Notes: generated by a model not told the origin, from the sequence alone. DNA of 64,000 nt from CAWJKP01 sp963843465 (GCA_963843465.1 CAWJKP010000003.1:1054001-1118000), one strand, 5' to 3'; shown: positions 27,703-42,583, numbered from the stretch's first letter. Program-made: numbers and translations.

Positions 27703-29667
27703 ATGAAAATTTTCCGCTGCTCCAATTGCGGCTTCCAGGTCCAACGACCGGCGCAACCGTTTAGCTGTCCGCAGTGCGGGCGTCAAGCGGTGGGACTGTT
27801 CAAGGTCGTCACCGGCTCGAGCCCGGCCGGCCCCGGCGGCACGCCACCGCAGGGCGTCCCGGGCCTGCCCCAGCCGCCCGTGCAGCCCGGCCCGGTGCGA
27901 GGCGGGACCTCGCCGCTGGGCGCTCCACCGCCCCCGCCTGGCATCCCGGTTCCGCCGCGACCGATGAGCGCTGCCGGCCCGCAGCCGCCGGCCAGCCCTG
28001 GCCCGGCGTGGCCGCCGGGGCTAACGTCGCAGCCGCCGGCTCCGCTGGCCTATAGGCAACCGCAGCCGCCGGCGCAGCCTCAGCCGCCGGCCCAGCCGCC
28101 GCAAACGTTCCCGTCGCCTCCCGTCCAGCCGGCGCCGCCGGCCAGCCGCACGCCCCGGCAACCCCCGTCATCGCCATCGCAGCCGCGGGCCGGGCAACTG
28201 CCCCCGGTCAAACCGCAGCCTGCGCCGCCCGCCCACCAGCCGCCGGCGCCCCGACCGCAACCGAAGCAGGCCGACCGGTCGACTCCGCCAGCCGCGCCCG
28301 CAGGGCCACGGCCTGCGGCGCCGGGCCAGCCGGTTAGCCCCGGCGGCCACGCCGGGAAAGCACCGCCGCCGCGACCTGCGGCCCGGCCGGGCCATCGGCC
28401 GCGTGCGGAGTCGTCGACTGCCGCGGCGGCCGCGGCAGCCGCCCGCACGGCCGGCGTGGCCGCCGGGGCTAACGCCGCCGCCGCCCGCAAAGCGGCCGCT
28501 GCCGAGTCACCCGCGCCGCCTCCCCGCACCCGGCCCACGCCCGTGCGTCCGCCGTCGTTCGCTTGGGCCTATCCGCCCGAGCCGCCTTATGACGACCAGG
28601 CCAAGCCCATGCGTAACGCCCCGGCGGTGGATCCCCAGGGGCGAATCTTCCTGGCCCATCAGGGCCGGCTGGTGGCGCTGGCGGTGCAAGGGGAATCGCC
28701 CCAGGTGCTCTGGGAGTACGTGATCGGCAGCCACGTCCCGGGGCCAATCGTGGTGGCCCCCGACGGCACGCTCCGGGCCCACTCCGGCGACGGTTTCCTG
28801 CACGCCGTTACGCCCGAGGGCAAGCAGCTCTGGTCGCCGGCCCACGTCGGCGAGCCGTTGGGCTTTGCCGCACCCGTGGTCGACGCGGCCGGCATCACCT
28901 GGGTCTCGGCCTACGACGGCGGCCTGATCGGCGTGGATGACAACGGGAAAATGTCGCCCGGCCGCCGCTTCCGCTCGCGGCAAAAGCTCGACTCGGCGGG
29001 CATCCTCCACGACGGGGTGCTCTATATCGGCAGCGAAGAGGGCTACGTCTTCGCGCTGGGCCTGAACGAGCCCAAGGCCGTCAATCTCTGGAACAACGCC
29101 GCCGAGCAGGGCTACACCGGCGGCTATGTCAATTCCTCGCCCGCGCTGACCGACGACGGCATCCTGGTGGTCGCGGCTCGCGACGAGAGGCTCTTCGGCT
29201 TCGCTTTGAACGGGGCCACGGCCTGGAGCACGCGGATGCCCGGCCAGTTGCTGGGTTCGCCGGTGGTCGATCGCCGCGGGCACGTTTACGTGGGCGTCTC
29301 CCAGGCCGAGCGGGGCAAGCCGCCCAAAGGCCTCCTGGTCTGCGTGGACGGCAACTCGCACAAGATCCGCTGGCAGTACCCGGCCGCCGGACCGATCGAA
29401 TCCACGCCGGTCATCGGCGACGACGACCTGCTCTACTTCGGCGACAACGGCGGCGCGATCCACGCCCTGGACGACCGCGGCGCGGCCCAGTGGACCGCCC
29501 AGGTGGAGTCGGCCGTCCGCTCTGCCGGCACGATCATCGCGCCCGAGCGCGTGGCCTTCGGCCTGGACGACGACACGCTGGTCGTTCTCCGTTGCTCGTC
29601 CAAGGGTTTGTCACCGGCCGGCTGGCCCAAGTTCGGGCGGACCCTGGGGCAAACGGGACCGGTCTGA
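27703..29667 (+). CDS. Zinc ribbon plus PQQ-type beta-propeller protein
   Basis: 654 residues. N-terminus MKIFRCSNCGFQVQ..CPQCGRQ has four Cys (6, 9, 22, 25) in a zinc ribbon. Residues ~40-285 are a disordered Pro/Ala/Gln-rich linker containing three copies of repeat B (28002-28025, 28333-28356, 28450-28473). The C-terminal ~370 residues are a beta-propeller of PQQ-like blades: NAPAVDPQGRIFLAHQGRLV, SSPALTDDGILVVAARDERL, GSPVVDRRGHVYVGV, STPVIGDDDLLYFGDNGGAI. No signal peptide, so it is cytoplasmic and is unlikely to bind PQQ; it would act as a scaffold. It is the last gene of the plus arm. Confidence 0.8.
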   Translation: MKIFRCSNCGFQVQRPAQPFSCPQCGRQAVGLFKVVTGSSPAGPGGTPPQGVPGLPQPPVQPGPVRGGTSPLGAPPPPPGIPVPPRPMSAAGPQPPASPGPAWPPGLTSQPPAPLAYRQPQPPAQPQPPAQPPQTFPSPPVQPAPPASRTPRQPPSSPSQPRAGQLPPVKPQPAPPAHQPPAPRPQPKQADRSTPPAAPAGPRPAAPGQPVSPGGHAGKAPPPRPAARPGHRPRAESSTAAAAAAAARTAGVAAGANAAAARKAAAAESPAPPPRTRPTPVRPPSFAWAYPPEPPYDDQAKPMRNAPAVDPQGRIFLAHQGRLVALAVQGESPQVLWEYVIGSHVPGPIVVAPDGTLRAHSGDGFLHAVTPEGKQLWSPAHVGEPLGFAAPVVDAAGITWVSAYDGGLIGVDDNGKMSPGRRFRSRQKLDSAGILHDGVLYIGSEEGYVFALGLNEPKAVNLWNNAAEQGYTGGYVNSSPALTDDGILVVAARDERLFGFALNGATAWSTRMPGQLLGSPVVDRRGHVYVGVSQAERGKPPKGLLVCVDGNSHKIRWQYPAAGPIESTPVIGDDDLLYFGDNGGAIHALDDRGAAQWTAQVESAVRSAGTIIAPERVAFGLDDDTLVVLRCSSKGLSPAGWPKFGRTLGQTGPV

Positions 29668-29679
29668 CATGGGCAGAGC

Positions 29680-29790
29680 GTCCCCCACTCCCTTCGGGAG
29701 AGGGTCGGGCGAAAGTAGTAGGCACACGCCGTGTGCCGTCCATTGTCTCCGCGCCCGTCGGCGGACGGCACACGGCGTGTGCCTGCTACT
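29680..29790. repeat. CTC-type hairpin and GGCACACGCCGTGTGCC inverted repeat
   Basis: 29680-29710 carries a family D hairpin; 29717-29790 carries GTAGGCACACGCCGTGTGCC and its inverted copy GGCACACGGCGTGTGCC..TGCTAC around a short spacer. The latter also occurs within 50989-51112. Confidence 0.8.
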
Positions 29791-29859
29791 GGGCGGTCAC
29801 TACCCCCAGCCGCTTGTATCGCCAGGTGCCAGCGCCTATAGTGAAACAAGGGGTACGTC

Positions 29860-30333
29860 ATGTCCAAGCGCGTCTACATCGAAACCACGATTCCGAGCTA
29901 CCTGGCCGCATGGCTGAGCCGCGACCTCCGTCAGGCAGCGCGCCAACAGATCACTCACGACTGGTGGAACAATCGCCGGCAGAATTTCGATCTGTGCACT
30001 TCCGAGACGGTGCTCGATGAGGCAGCGGCGGGAGACGCCGATGCCGCAAGGCGGCGAATGCTCTTCCTACAGGGTCTTCCGCTCCTCCAACTGACGGGCG
30101 CGGTCAACGCCGTCGCGAAGGCAATCATGCGTTCGCGTCTGCTTCCGGAGAAGGCGGCCCGTGACGCGCTCCACATTGCCGTTTCATCAGTTCACGGCAT
30201 CGACATGCTCTTGACTTGGAACTGCCAACATATCGCGAACGCAGCAATAATGAAGGAACTCGGCGGAATCATCGCAAGTTGCGGCTTTGAAATACCACTC
30301 CTTTGCACGCCTGAAGAACTACTTGGAGATTGA
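29860..30333 (+). CDS. PIN-domain toxin (VapC-like)
   Basis: 157 residues. Starts VYIETTIPSYLAAW (first acidic residue Glu8), then ETVLDEAAAGD, then RDALHIAVSSVHGIDMLLTWNC..HIAN, the conserved PIN core of this family (acidic residues at positions near 16 of the D-A-L-H motif and the W-N-C-x-H-I-A-N loop), ending CTPEELLG. Expected to be an RNase. AAGGGG lies upstream of the ATG. It is followed at 5 bp by a small ORF that should be the antitoxin, an inverted order (toxin first), as also at 46.0-46.5 kb. Confidence 0.85.
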   Translation: MSKRVYIETTIPSYLAAWLSRDLRQAARQQITHDWWNNRRQNFDLCTSETVLDEAAAGDADAARRRMLFLQGLPLLQLTGAVNAVAKAIMRSRLLPEKAARDALHIAVSSVHGIDMLLTWNCQHIANAAIMKELGGIIASCGFEIPLLCTPEELLGD

Positions 30334-30337
30334 CTGC

Positions 30338-30517
30338 ATGACCAATATCGACATCAAAGAGACCAGGGACGAGGTCCTTCACGAAGTCAGGAGGATCAAG
30401 GAGACCCTGGCAGAGTCCATGGGCTACGACATTGACCGGATGCTGGACGACGCGCGGCGAAGGGAGAAAGAAAGCGGCCGAACCGTTCTTCCTCCGCCTG
30501 TCCGGAAAGGCGCCTGA
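30338..30517 (+). CDS. Small antitoxin-like protein (partner of PIN toxin)
   Basis: 59 residues: MTNIDIKETRDEVLHEVRRI, DIDRMLDDARRREKE, then a basic/Pro tail. The pattern (E-V-x-x-I-K-x-x-L ... D-I-x-x-M-L-x-D-A-R-x-R) is common in ORFs next to E-T-T-I-P-S-Y PIN genes. The ATG at 30338 is 5 bp after the toxin stop. Confidence 0.7.
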   Translation: MTNIDIKETRDEVLHEVRRIKETLAESMGYDIDRMLDDARRREKESGRTVLPPPVRKGA

Positions 30518-30800
30518 CGGGTTCGCGGTCGGCAAGAGACAAGCGCCCCTGACCACGGCTGCCTGTTTTGCCCGGCTTTGGTGGATGTCACCTTTGTTTG
30601 CCCTTCCTGCCCGAGAAATCCGGCCGCCAGACAAAGTGTCCAGCCATCGCCCCCTCCGCTCGTAAGGTCGTGCAACGAGACCGTTTAGCGCGATTCGTCG
30701 GCCTCGCGACCGGTGATGGTTGCGCGAATCGTGGACCGCGGCCAGCGGACGCCTACAATTTGGCAACATAAGTTGGGCAAATAGGTCAAGAGCTTGCACC

Positions 30801-36409
<5,609 letters not shown>

Positions 36410-37150
36410 CCGGCACCAACACAGGGGTCGGGCACCCTCAAAGCACCGGGACCAGCAAAGGGGTCGGAGAAAGCGCCGGTCGTGGTAACATGACGGCTGA
36501 AGCGTTGACAAGGGTACATGCAGGCCAGCCATTGAGCTCCGAAATCATCCTTTCGGCGTGCTTTCCGCCTTTTTTTCCAGCAGCACCGTTGCAAAGGCCG
36601 AGTTTCTTGAGACCCGCGCGCCTCAATCGAGGAGCGGAAAGAGGATCTTGCGTCAAAACCGGCACCCGGGAAAAGAGATCCGGCCCCAAGACGGCCCGGG
36701 GGAGGCGAAGTTGCGCCAAGAAGTGTCGCTCCGGGCGAGCGCATGCGCGAAAAAGTGCTCGCCGGGGGAAACACTCGCTCCTTTTTGTGTCGGCCCGTGT
36801 TGCCACGCGCGACAAATTGCGTCGCGCCCCAGGTGACACATGGCCGGTTGTCGGCGCGGCTGCCTTCTCTACGATTACACTCGCAAAACGGGCGCTCTGA
36901 CCTTACTTATTATCCACCAATAGTTTGCGCCGGCCAGGGCAGGCGGCGCAGAACATCGAGCGCCCCGAATTGGGCCGGCGGGAAAAAAACGGGAAGGCCT
37001 GCGTCAAAACATGCCACCCGTCTGGCGCATTTCGGCGACCGGCTCCGCCGACGCCCAGCCAAGTAGCCGATTGGGCCAGGCCATGCTCTCTTGCCCTCCG
37101 TCTTGGATTTGCGCCACCTGACGGCCCGGCCTGCCGCTGGGGGCGATTTC
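36410..37150. other. Non-coding stretch with diverged repeat (family H) at about 36870-37045
   Basis: No gene in either strand. 36,410-36,470 has a GCACCGGGACCAGCAAAGGG type short direct repeat (two units). 36,870-37,045 resembles 50,805-50,985: both carry ACTCGCAAAACGGGCG, a long TTATCCACCAA/TGTCCGCCAA region, GCGCCG, then GAAAAAA, GGCCTGCG or CGCCTGCG, and CGCATTTCGG. The similarity is scattered, consistent with an old non-coding repeat family. Confidence 0.5.
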
Positions 37151-37252
37151 TTAACGTCCTTGTTCACGGGGGTTGTCATCGTCGCCCGCCGCGCCAACCC
37201 GCTTCAGCGCCTCGGCGGCCGTGTCGCGGACGGCCGGATCGGGATCGCTTAG
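37151..37252 (-). pseudogene. 3'-terminal fragment of a HEAT-repeat gene
   Basis: About 33 codons reading SDPDPAVRDTAAEALKRVG to a TAA stop, closely similar to the end of the intact HEAT gene (38291-38363: SDPDASVRDTAAEALKRVG). It has no start and lies directly downstream of the damaged vapC on the same strand. This is an orphan duplicate or relic. Confidence 0.75.
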
Positions 37253-37264
37253 TCAGCCTCACCG

Positions 37265-37566
37265 TCACGACAGCCAGTCCTCAACGCGAAGACCGGGGAC
37301 CCTCCGGAAATCGTTCGTGTTCCGAGTCAACAACGTGGCGTCGTTCGCCAGGGCGATGCTGGCGATTTTCAGATCCATAGTTCCGACCCTCGTCTTCGCC
37401 CCTTTCAACGAGTCATAATGGCCGGCGGCGGCCTCGTTCCAGTCAAGAACCTGCCACGTGGCAAAGAAACGGAAGAGTTGCCGGAACCTTGCGTAGGCGC
37501 TAGTCTGGTCGCGCGGATCGTGAATCCGCCGGACTCGACTAAGTGGTCGGTGTCGAGGAGCAGCAT
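37265..37566 (-). pseudogene. VapC toxin gene with internal deletion and frameshift
   Basis: Starts MLLLDTDHLVESGG with the normal VapC N-terminus (ATG overlaps the antitoxin stop as TGATG), then jumps in another frame to YARFRQLFRFFATWQVLDWN and keeps an intact C-terminus (GTMDLKIASIALANDATLLT.., RRVPGLRVEDW). Compared with the usual ~130 residues, roughly 40-45 residues between the first strand and the Y-A-R-F helix are missing. The protein cannot be made as a functional PIN nuclease. Confidence 0.8.
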
Positions 37567-37763
37567 CACTCGCCCTCGGAGTTGACCTGGTTCCGGTACT
37601 CACGACCGAGCCGGACGATCTCCTCGAACTCTGGGTCTGCGGCGAACATGCCGAACGTCTGTTGGACGTTGCCCAGCGGTCCCAAAGGCTTCAACTCGTC
37701 GCGCAACTGGGCGACTTGCCGTTCCAAGTCGTGGACGCGCTGCTCCAACTGTTCCAGCGTCAT
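37566..37763 (-). CDS. Antitoxin-like coiled-coil protein (partner of damaged VapC)
   Basis: 65 residues: a leucine-heptad N-terminus MTLEQLEQRVHDLERQVAQL followed by GNVQQTFGMFAADPEFEEIV and a charged tail REYRNQ. This layout (coiled coil, then a short F-x-x-D-P-E-F-E-E toxin-binding peptide) is typical for VapB-like proteins beside this VapC subfamily. It is intact although its toxin is not. Confidence 0.75.
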   Translation of the reverse strand: MTLEQLEQRVHDLERQVAQLRDELKPLGPLGNVQQTFGMFAADPEFEEIVRLGREYRNQVNSEGE

Positions 37764-38026
37764 GACCTTCCCCTTCTTCGTCTCAGCGGAAATGGATTCA
37801 AGGTAGGCCCACTCTCATTCTAACCATCGACGACGGGTGGTACAACGCTGTCAGGAACCGCTGAGAATGCCCTTAACTCGGCATAGAGGTTAAAGCGGGG
37901 GTTCGAACGGGAACGCAATGAGTTGTGCGAGGATCGATGAATCCCGACGTGCCCATACTAGCTGCGGCCCCGTTTCGACTCCCACAGCCATTGTCCACGC
38001 TCCGTTCGCTTGACCGCGCCTGCGCG

Positions 38027-38230
38027 TCACGTCGGCGTCGGAGGTGGGTTCCGTGCAGATCGCGGTGGCGGCTCTCCCGGTGCCGAAGGCGGGAGGTTGA
38101 TATGGCTCCGGCCGCTCGCGCGCTGGAGTCGGCGAATATCCGCCACAATCGCCGACAGGTCATCATCAAACTGCGCCGCATGGGCGTGTCGCACCCGTCG
38201 GATTTCATCGACAATCGGGTCGTCAGACAT
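38027..38230 (-). CDS. Small antitoxin-like protein (partner of a deleted PIN toxin)
   Basis: 67 residues from the ATG at 38230: MSDDPIVDEIRRVRHAHAAQ, FDDDLSAIVADIRRLQRASG, ending in a Pro/Arg-rich tail. This D-P-I-V-D-E-I-R-x-x-R-x-x-x-A family is found next to E-T-T-I-P-S-Y PIN genes. The start overlaps by 8 bases the stop of a 24-codon relic of such a toxin. Confidence 0.75.
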   Translation of the reverse strand: MSDDPIVDEIRRVRHAHAAQFDDDLSAIVADIRRLQRASGRSHINLPPSAPGEPPPRSARNPPPTPT

Positions 38231-38294
38231 CGTCTTCTGGCTCCATGAGCTCTTGGGGCGTGCCGATGGTCTCAACGTAAACTCTCGGTTTCAT
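38223..38294 (-). pseudogene. PIN-toxin relic: first 10 and last 13 codons only
   Basis: ATG at 38294 overlaps the HEAT gene stop (AATGA); translation is MKPRVYVETI then GTPQELMEPEDDV and TGA. The first part equals the start of PIN toxins in this window (MSKRVYIETTI at 29860), the second their end (CTPEELLG). About 130 codons are missing in between, and the join is in frame. Confidence 0.75.
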
Positions 38295-39599
38295 TGCTCC
38301 CCCTCCCCGACCCGCTTTAGGGCCTCGGCGGCCGTGTCGCGGACGGACGCATCGGGATCGCTCACGGCTTCCACCAGCGCAGACTGGGCCTTCTTGGCCT
38401 CGTGCCCCAGCCGGCCCAAGGCCCGGGCGGCGATGCGGCGGACTTGCGGGTCGGCGTGGCGCAGCGCCACGGTCAGAGCCGGGATCGCTGCGGAGCCGAG
38501 ATAACCCAGGGATTCGGCCGCTTCCCGCGAGGTCCGTGCGTCCTTGCCGCCCAACACTTTTTGGATCGCGGGCAGGGCCGGCGGACCGATTTCGCCCAAC
38601 GACCGGGCGGCCGCGCGGCGAACGTCTTCGTCCGCGTGATGCAAGGCCCCGACCAGCGCCCCTAGGATTGGCGGTAGAAGAGCCGTCGGCTTTCCCTTAG
38701 AACCTGTTTCAGAACCCCCGGAGCCACCGTCAGGCAGGAATGCCCAATCTACAGCGGCCGTAGGATGGGCATTCTTGCCCGTCGCCACGCTCCGATCTTG
38801 AAAAAGCTCCTTAGGACGGCTTGGCAATCCGTCAGGGTGGTCGCCCGGGTTGCCGGACGGATTAGCAATCCGTCCCACGTCGGAGCCGAGCTGGCCCAGG
38901 GCCACGGCCGCCTGGTAGGGCGCCTCGCCCTTGCCTTTTTCCAGCATCTGGACAAGCTTGGGAACCGCGCGGGTCGCGGTCCAACTGCCAAAGCGCCAGG
39001 GCCGCCGCCGCTTGCACGCCGGCATCTTCGTCGTCCAGCAGTTTGGCGATGAGGGTTACGGCCTTCTGCGCCTCGTCGCCACCGATCGCGGCCAGCGCCA
39101 AGGGCGAGTTCCGCCGCACGGAGACCTGCTTCGAGGTGAGCGTGTCGATCAGCAGCGGGACTGCGGGCCGGGCCGGCTGGCCGATGCGGCCCAGGGCCCA
39201 GGCCGCCCCGCCGCGGATATACTCGAATTCGTACTTGTCCGCCAGGATCTCTTCCAGCGGCTTTAGCGCCTCGGCCGCGTCCGGCCCAAGCTGCCCCAGG
39301 GCGTGAACGGCGTACCAACGATCGCGGATGTCCGCCTCGCTCTCGACGGGCACCTGCGGCGTGGGCGATAGCTGCTTCACCCAATACGAGGCCGGGGCGT
39401 TGTGGAAGAGCTTCTGTTCCCCGGACTTTTCCGACGCGGGCGGCTCCGCGCCGACGCACAGGCCGCCGGCAGCCGCCAAGAAAAAGGCTACGAACGCTGC
39501 GAGCGTTCCCCCTCTCCGTCCGGGAGAGGGTAGGGGTGAGGGGAACCCGCGACAGATCCGGCGACTTGCGGGTCTTTGTCGTTGGCAACGGCGATTCAT
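38291..39599 (-). CDS. Exported HEAT-repeat protein, frameshifted
   Basis: ATG at 39599 gives MNRRCQRQRPASRRI, a stretch translated from a CTC-rich repeat, then the hydrophobic segment LAAFVAFFLAAAGGLCVG, a probable signal peptide. About ten HEAT/PBS lyase-type repeats follow (AVHALGQLGPDAAEALKPLE, RRAAARSLGEIGPPALPAIQ, RRIAARALGRLGHEAKKAQS). One frame ends in nonsense after LWQLDRDPRG, the other begins RAVPKLVQMLEKGKG, so an indel lies near 38,970 in CCGCGCGGG. Between two HEAT repeats about 65 foreign residues derived from repeat C and a GCATTCTTGCC palindrome are inserted. Stop overlaps the PIN relic. Confidence 0.75.
38732..38880. repeat. Two interspersed repeats inserted in frame in the HEAT gene
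   Basis: 38732-38780 is an inverted repeat (GGCAGGAATGCCCA and TGGGCATTCTTGCC) giving the peptide GKNAHPTAAVDWAFLPDG. 38813-38880 is a copy of repeat C, giving VGRIANPSGNPGDHPDGLPS. They are separated by 32 bp and both are read through without stops. Confidence 0.85.
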
Positions 39600-39662
39600 G
39601 GGGATGATACGGTCAATGGTAATTCCCCTCACCCCAACCATCTCCCGGAGGGAGAGGGGGAG
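39507..39662. repeat. Two CTC-rich hairpin repeats (family D)
   Basis: 39507-39545 (CCCCCTCTCCGTCCGGGAGA..) lies inside the HEAT gene start, and 39622-39662 (CCCCTCACCCCAACCATCTC..CCCGGAGGGAGAGGG) lies between the HEAT and kinase genes, in opposite orientation. The second could terminate the kinase transcript. Confidence 0.75.
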
Positions 39663-39674
39663 ACTTGCCCGGTT

Positions 39675-42313
39675 TCACGGCCCCTCCGTCGTGGCCAGCA
39701 CGACCTGCTGCTTCTCCCCGGCATCGAGATAGACGCGGAAGTGGACCTTGACCTTGTTCGCGGCCTCGAAGAACTCCAGGCCGGCCAGCATACTATCGTA
39801 GGCGTTGGACTTGGTCGTCCAGAGAACCTTCTCTTGGACCGTCTTGGCCGGTTGAATCTTGCCGCGGGCGTCGTCCCGCTGCTTGGCGCATTCCTTCTTG
39901 GCCAGCCCGATATCCGCGGGGGGATTCTTGTACGCCGCCACGATCTGCGAGGGCACGTTCAGCCTTACGTCAAGCCCCGTCCTGTTTACCACCAGCATCA
40001 ACGGAAAATCCACCTTGTTGGGATGCGCCTTCATCGTCAGACCGAGGCTGCCGCGCGACTTCGGCGGCAGCGGTTTGGGCATATCGACGGTGAAGCCCTT
40101 GGTGAAATCCTCGGAACCTTCCAACTTGAGGACTTCCAGCCGCACCTTGCTTTGCGGCACGTCGTCCAGCTCCACGCTGCTGTGCGCAAGCGATTTCTGC
40201 AGATCGATCACCAGCGGCTTCACCGTCTTGGGCTTTATCAGCCCAACCGTCTTCTTGTCATCCCCGACCTTTACCGCCAAGGCACAGTAGCGGAGGGCGC
40301 CGGTCGCCAGCGGCTCGGCGTCCGGCAGCCATTGGAACGTCAGCGTGTCGCCGTCGCGGAAGAACGTCGCCGCGGGTTGTTGCTTGTTCTTGCTTTCGTC
40401 CGCCGCACTGGTCTCGCTCAGCACCACCTGCCAGCTCGGCTTGTCCGGCGCGGGGTCCTTTTCCTGGAGCACGAGCTTGCGGGTCAAGCGCGGGGAGTTC
40501 TTGAAGGCCGCGTCGCCGCCGACCAGGGCCAACTGCCATGCGGCGCCGGACGGCGCGGAGATCTTGCCCACGGCAAAGGGGCCCGTATTCTCAGCGGCCG
40601 GCAAGTCGACCACCTTGGGCAGCTCGCCCAGCGGCGACTTGATCTCCGGCTTCGGCGGCGGCGGTTCGGGTGGCTTGGGCGGCGGCGGTTCGGTTGGCTT
40701 CGCCGTCGGCGTTTCGGCTGGCTTGGGCGTCGGCGTTTCGGCTGGCTTGGGCGTCGGCTCTTTGGGCGGAACCAAGGCCACCTTGACCGGCTCGCCCGGT
40801 TTGCCGCCGTTGCCCGAAGGTTTCGACGGCGGTTTGACGGGCGGTTTGGGCTTGTTGCCCCCATTCAAAGGGATCAATTCCGGAATCACCAGATTGTCGT
40901 CATTGCCCTTGGCGACCGGCTTGTTGGATTTGGGCGCAGCGGCAGCGGCTGCTGCGGCCGCTTGGGGTTTCTCCGGCGGTTTCTGTTCCGCGGGAGGCTC
41001 CGAATTGAGGTTCATCAGCACGGCGCCCAACGCGATCCCCAAGATCGCCAGCACGGCGCCGCCGGTCCAGAGCACCACCGGCCGGCGATACCAAACCACC
41101 GGCGGGGCCTCCGCGCCGGGTTTGGAAGCCTCGGACTTCGCCGGACCCTTTTCCCGGCACTGGAGGACTTGCCCAAAAGCGCCTTGCCGGAATCCGGCTT
41201 GACCGCGCCGGTACGCTGGCTGGCGGTCAGCGCGGCCAGGTCGAACGCGCCGTCCTGGTTCGGTTCCTCCTCGTCCAGGGCCACCGCCTTGAGGACCTTC
41301 TTGGGCGGACGCCATGCGGCCAGCACGGCAGCCACTTCCGCCGCCGTCTGGTAGCGGTCGGCCGGATTCTTGGCCATCATCTTCTGGCAGATCTTGACCA
41401 GGTCGCGAGGGGCGCCCGGCCTCTCTTCCAGGATGCTCCGCGGCTCGGCCGTTTGATGTTTGAGGATCTTCTCGGCCAGGCTTCCGCCGGGGAAGGGCGC
41501 ATGACCGGTGAGCAGAAAGTAAAGCGTCGCGCCGAGGGCATAGATGTCGACCCGATGGTCCAGGTCCGGGCTTCGCATGGCCTGCTCGGGGGCCACGTAG
41601 TCGACCGTTCCCAGCATCCGCTCCTCCTGGCCGGGCGTCTCGCCCTGCTCGGCGTTGGCGCCGGCCAGCCGGGCCATGCCCAGGTCGAGGATCTTGACCA
41701 CGCCCTGCGGATTGATGAGCAGATTGGAGGGCTTGATATCGCAGTGTATCAGCTTGCGGCTGTGGGCGTGCTCCAGTCCTTCGGCCGCCTGGCGGATGTA
41801 ATCGGCCGCGCGGCTGTAGTCCAGTGGGCCGTCGGCCTCGACCACCCGCCGAAGGTCCCGGCCCTCGACCAGCTCCAGGACCAAATAGTGGCGGTCGCCT
41901 TCCTGGTCCAGGTCATAAGCATGGACGATGTTGGGGTGGTCCAGCGCGGCGATCGTCCGGGCCTCGACGAGGAATCGCTCCAAAATGGCCGAGTCGCGGC
42001 CAAGCTGCTTGGGGATGATCTTCAAAGCCACGCGGCGATTCATCGTCGTGTGTTGGGCAACGTAGACGCTTCCCCCGCCGCCGCGGCCCAAGAGATCCAG
42101 CAGCTTGTACTTGCCGACGGTAAACACGCTGGCCCCGGCCAGCAACTTTTCCGCCTGCCAGCGGGTCAGGAGATCCTGCTGCACCAGGCTGCGGAGGAGC
42201 GCTTTGGGATCGTCGCACTCATTGGCGGACTGGCGAGCCTGGGCGAGCTGCTCGGGCGTGAGCAGATGGCTCTTTTGCAATAAATCGAGACAGGATTCTA
42301 ACGTCGATGCCAT
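39675..42313 (-). CDS. Membrane Ser/Thr protein kinase (PknB type), frameshifted
   Basis: About 880 residues in two frames. A ~65-residue N-terminal helical domain (LLTPEQLAQARQSANECDDP.., WQAEKLLAG) precedes the kinase: GRGGGGSVYVA glycine loop, VALKIIP (Lys present), HCDIKPSNLL (HCD for HRD; Asp and Asn kept), LDLGMARL and APEQA. After ..KALLGKSSS the frame is lost and continues REKGPAKSEASKPG in another, so an indel lies near 41,140-41,165. A TM helix (VLWTGGAVLAILGIALGAVL) leads to a Pro/Lys-rich stalk (PKPAETPTPKPAETPT) and an extracytoplasmic beta-rich domain. A transmembrane kinase with an outside sensor is the obvious reading. Cognate signal unknown. Confidence 0.85.
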
Positions 42314-42529
42314 GACCAGTCCGAGACCGCCCGACCGGGGCCGCCGAGATGCGGAACTACGCCCCCCTCCTGTTTCAGAGTCTATCAGGATTGCAAGCAG
42401 ATTGCAAACCGCCTACCCCCCCGGAGGAGCTTTCCCATGACATTTGGCCGCCGCCAAAAGAACTGGTAGCCGGCGAATTGAGGAGCTTCGCGGCCGCGTC
42501 ACCCTAAGTTTGGTCGATTCGTTATTTTG

Positions 42530-42583
42530 TGGCGCAGGCGTCTGGCCTGCGTTTTCCGGGCAGGCGGGACGCCTGCACCACAA
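42530..42583. repeat. GCAGGCGTC inverted repeat (family G)
   Basis: GTGGCGCAGGCGTCTGGCCT and its inverted counterpart GGCAGGCGGGACGCCTGCAC..CAC. A second copy is at 52877-52937. It lies in the spacer between the kinase gene and the MITE-like element. Confidence 0.8.

Noticed and set aside
30518..30800. Possible extra gene between the antitoxin and the surface protein.
   Set aside because: Frames are short, mutually overlapping and not preceded by a ribosome-binding site; no recognisable product.
36410..37150. Several open frames of 60-130 codons in both strands.
   Set aside because: They overlap each other, have no ribosome-binding site, and translate the Arg/Gly/Pro-rich product typical of non-coding GC-rich DNA.
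37893..37920. GGGGGTTCGAACGGGAACGC looks like a tRNA T-arm.
   Set aside because: The flanks do not pair as a T-stem, there is no acceptor stem or anticodon arm within 75 bases on either strand.
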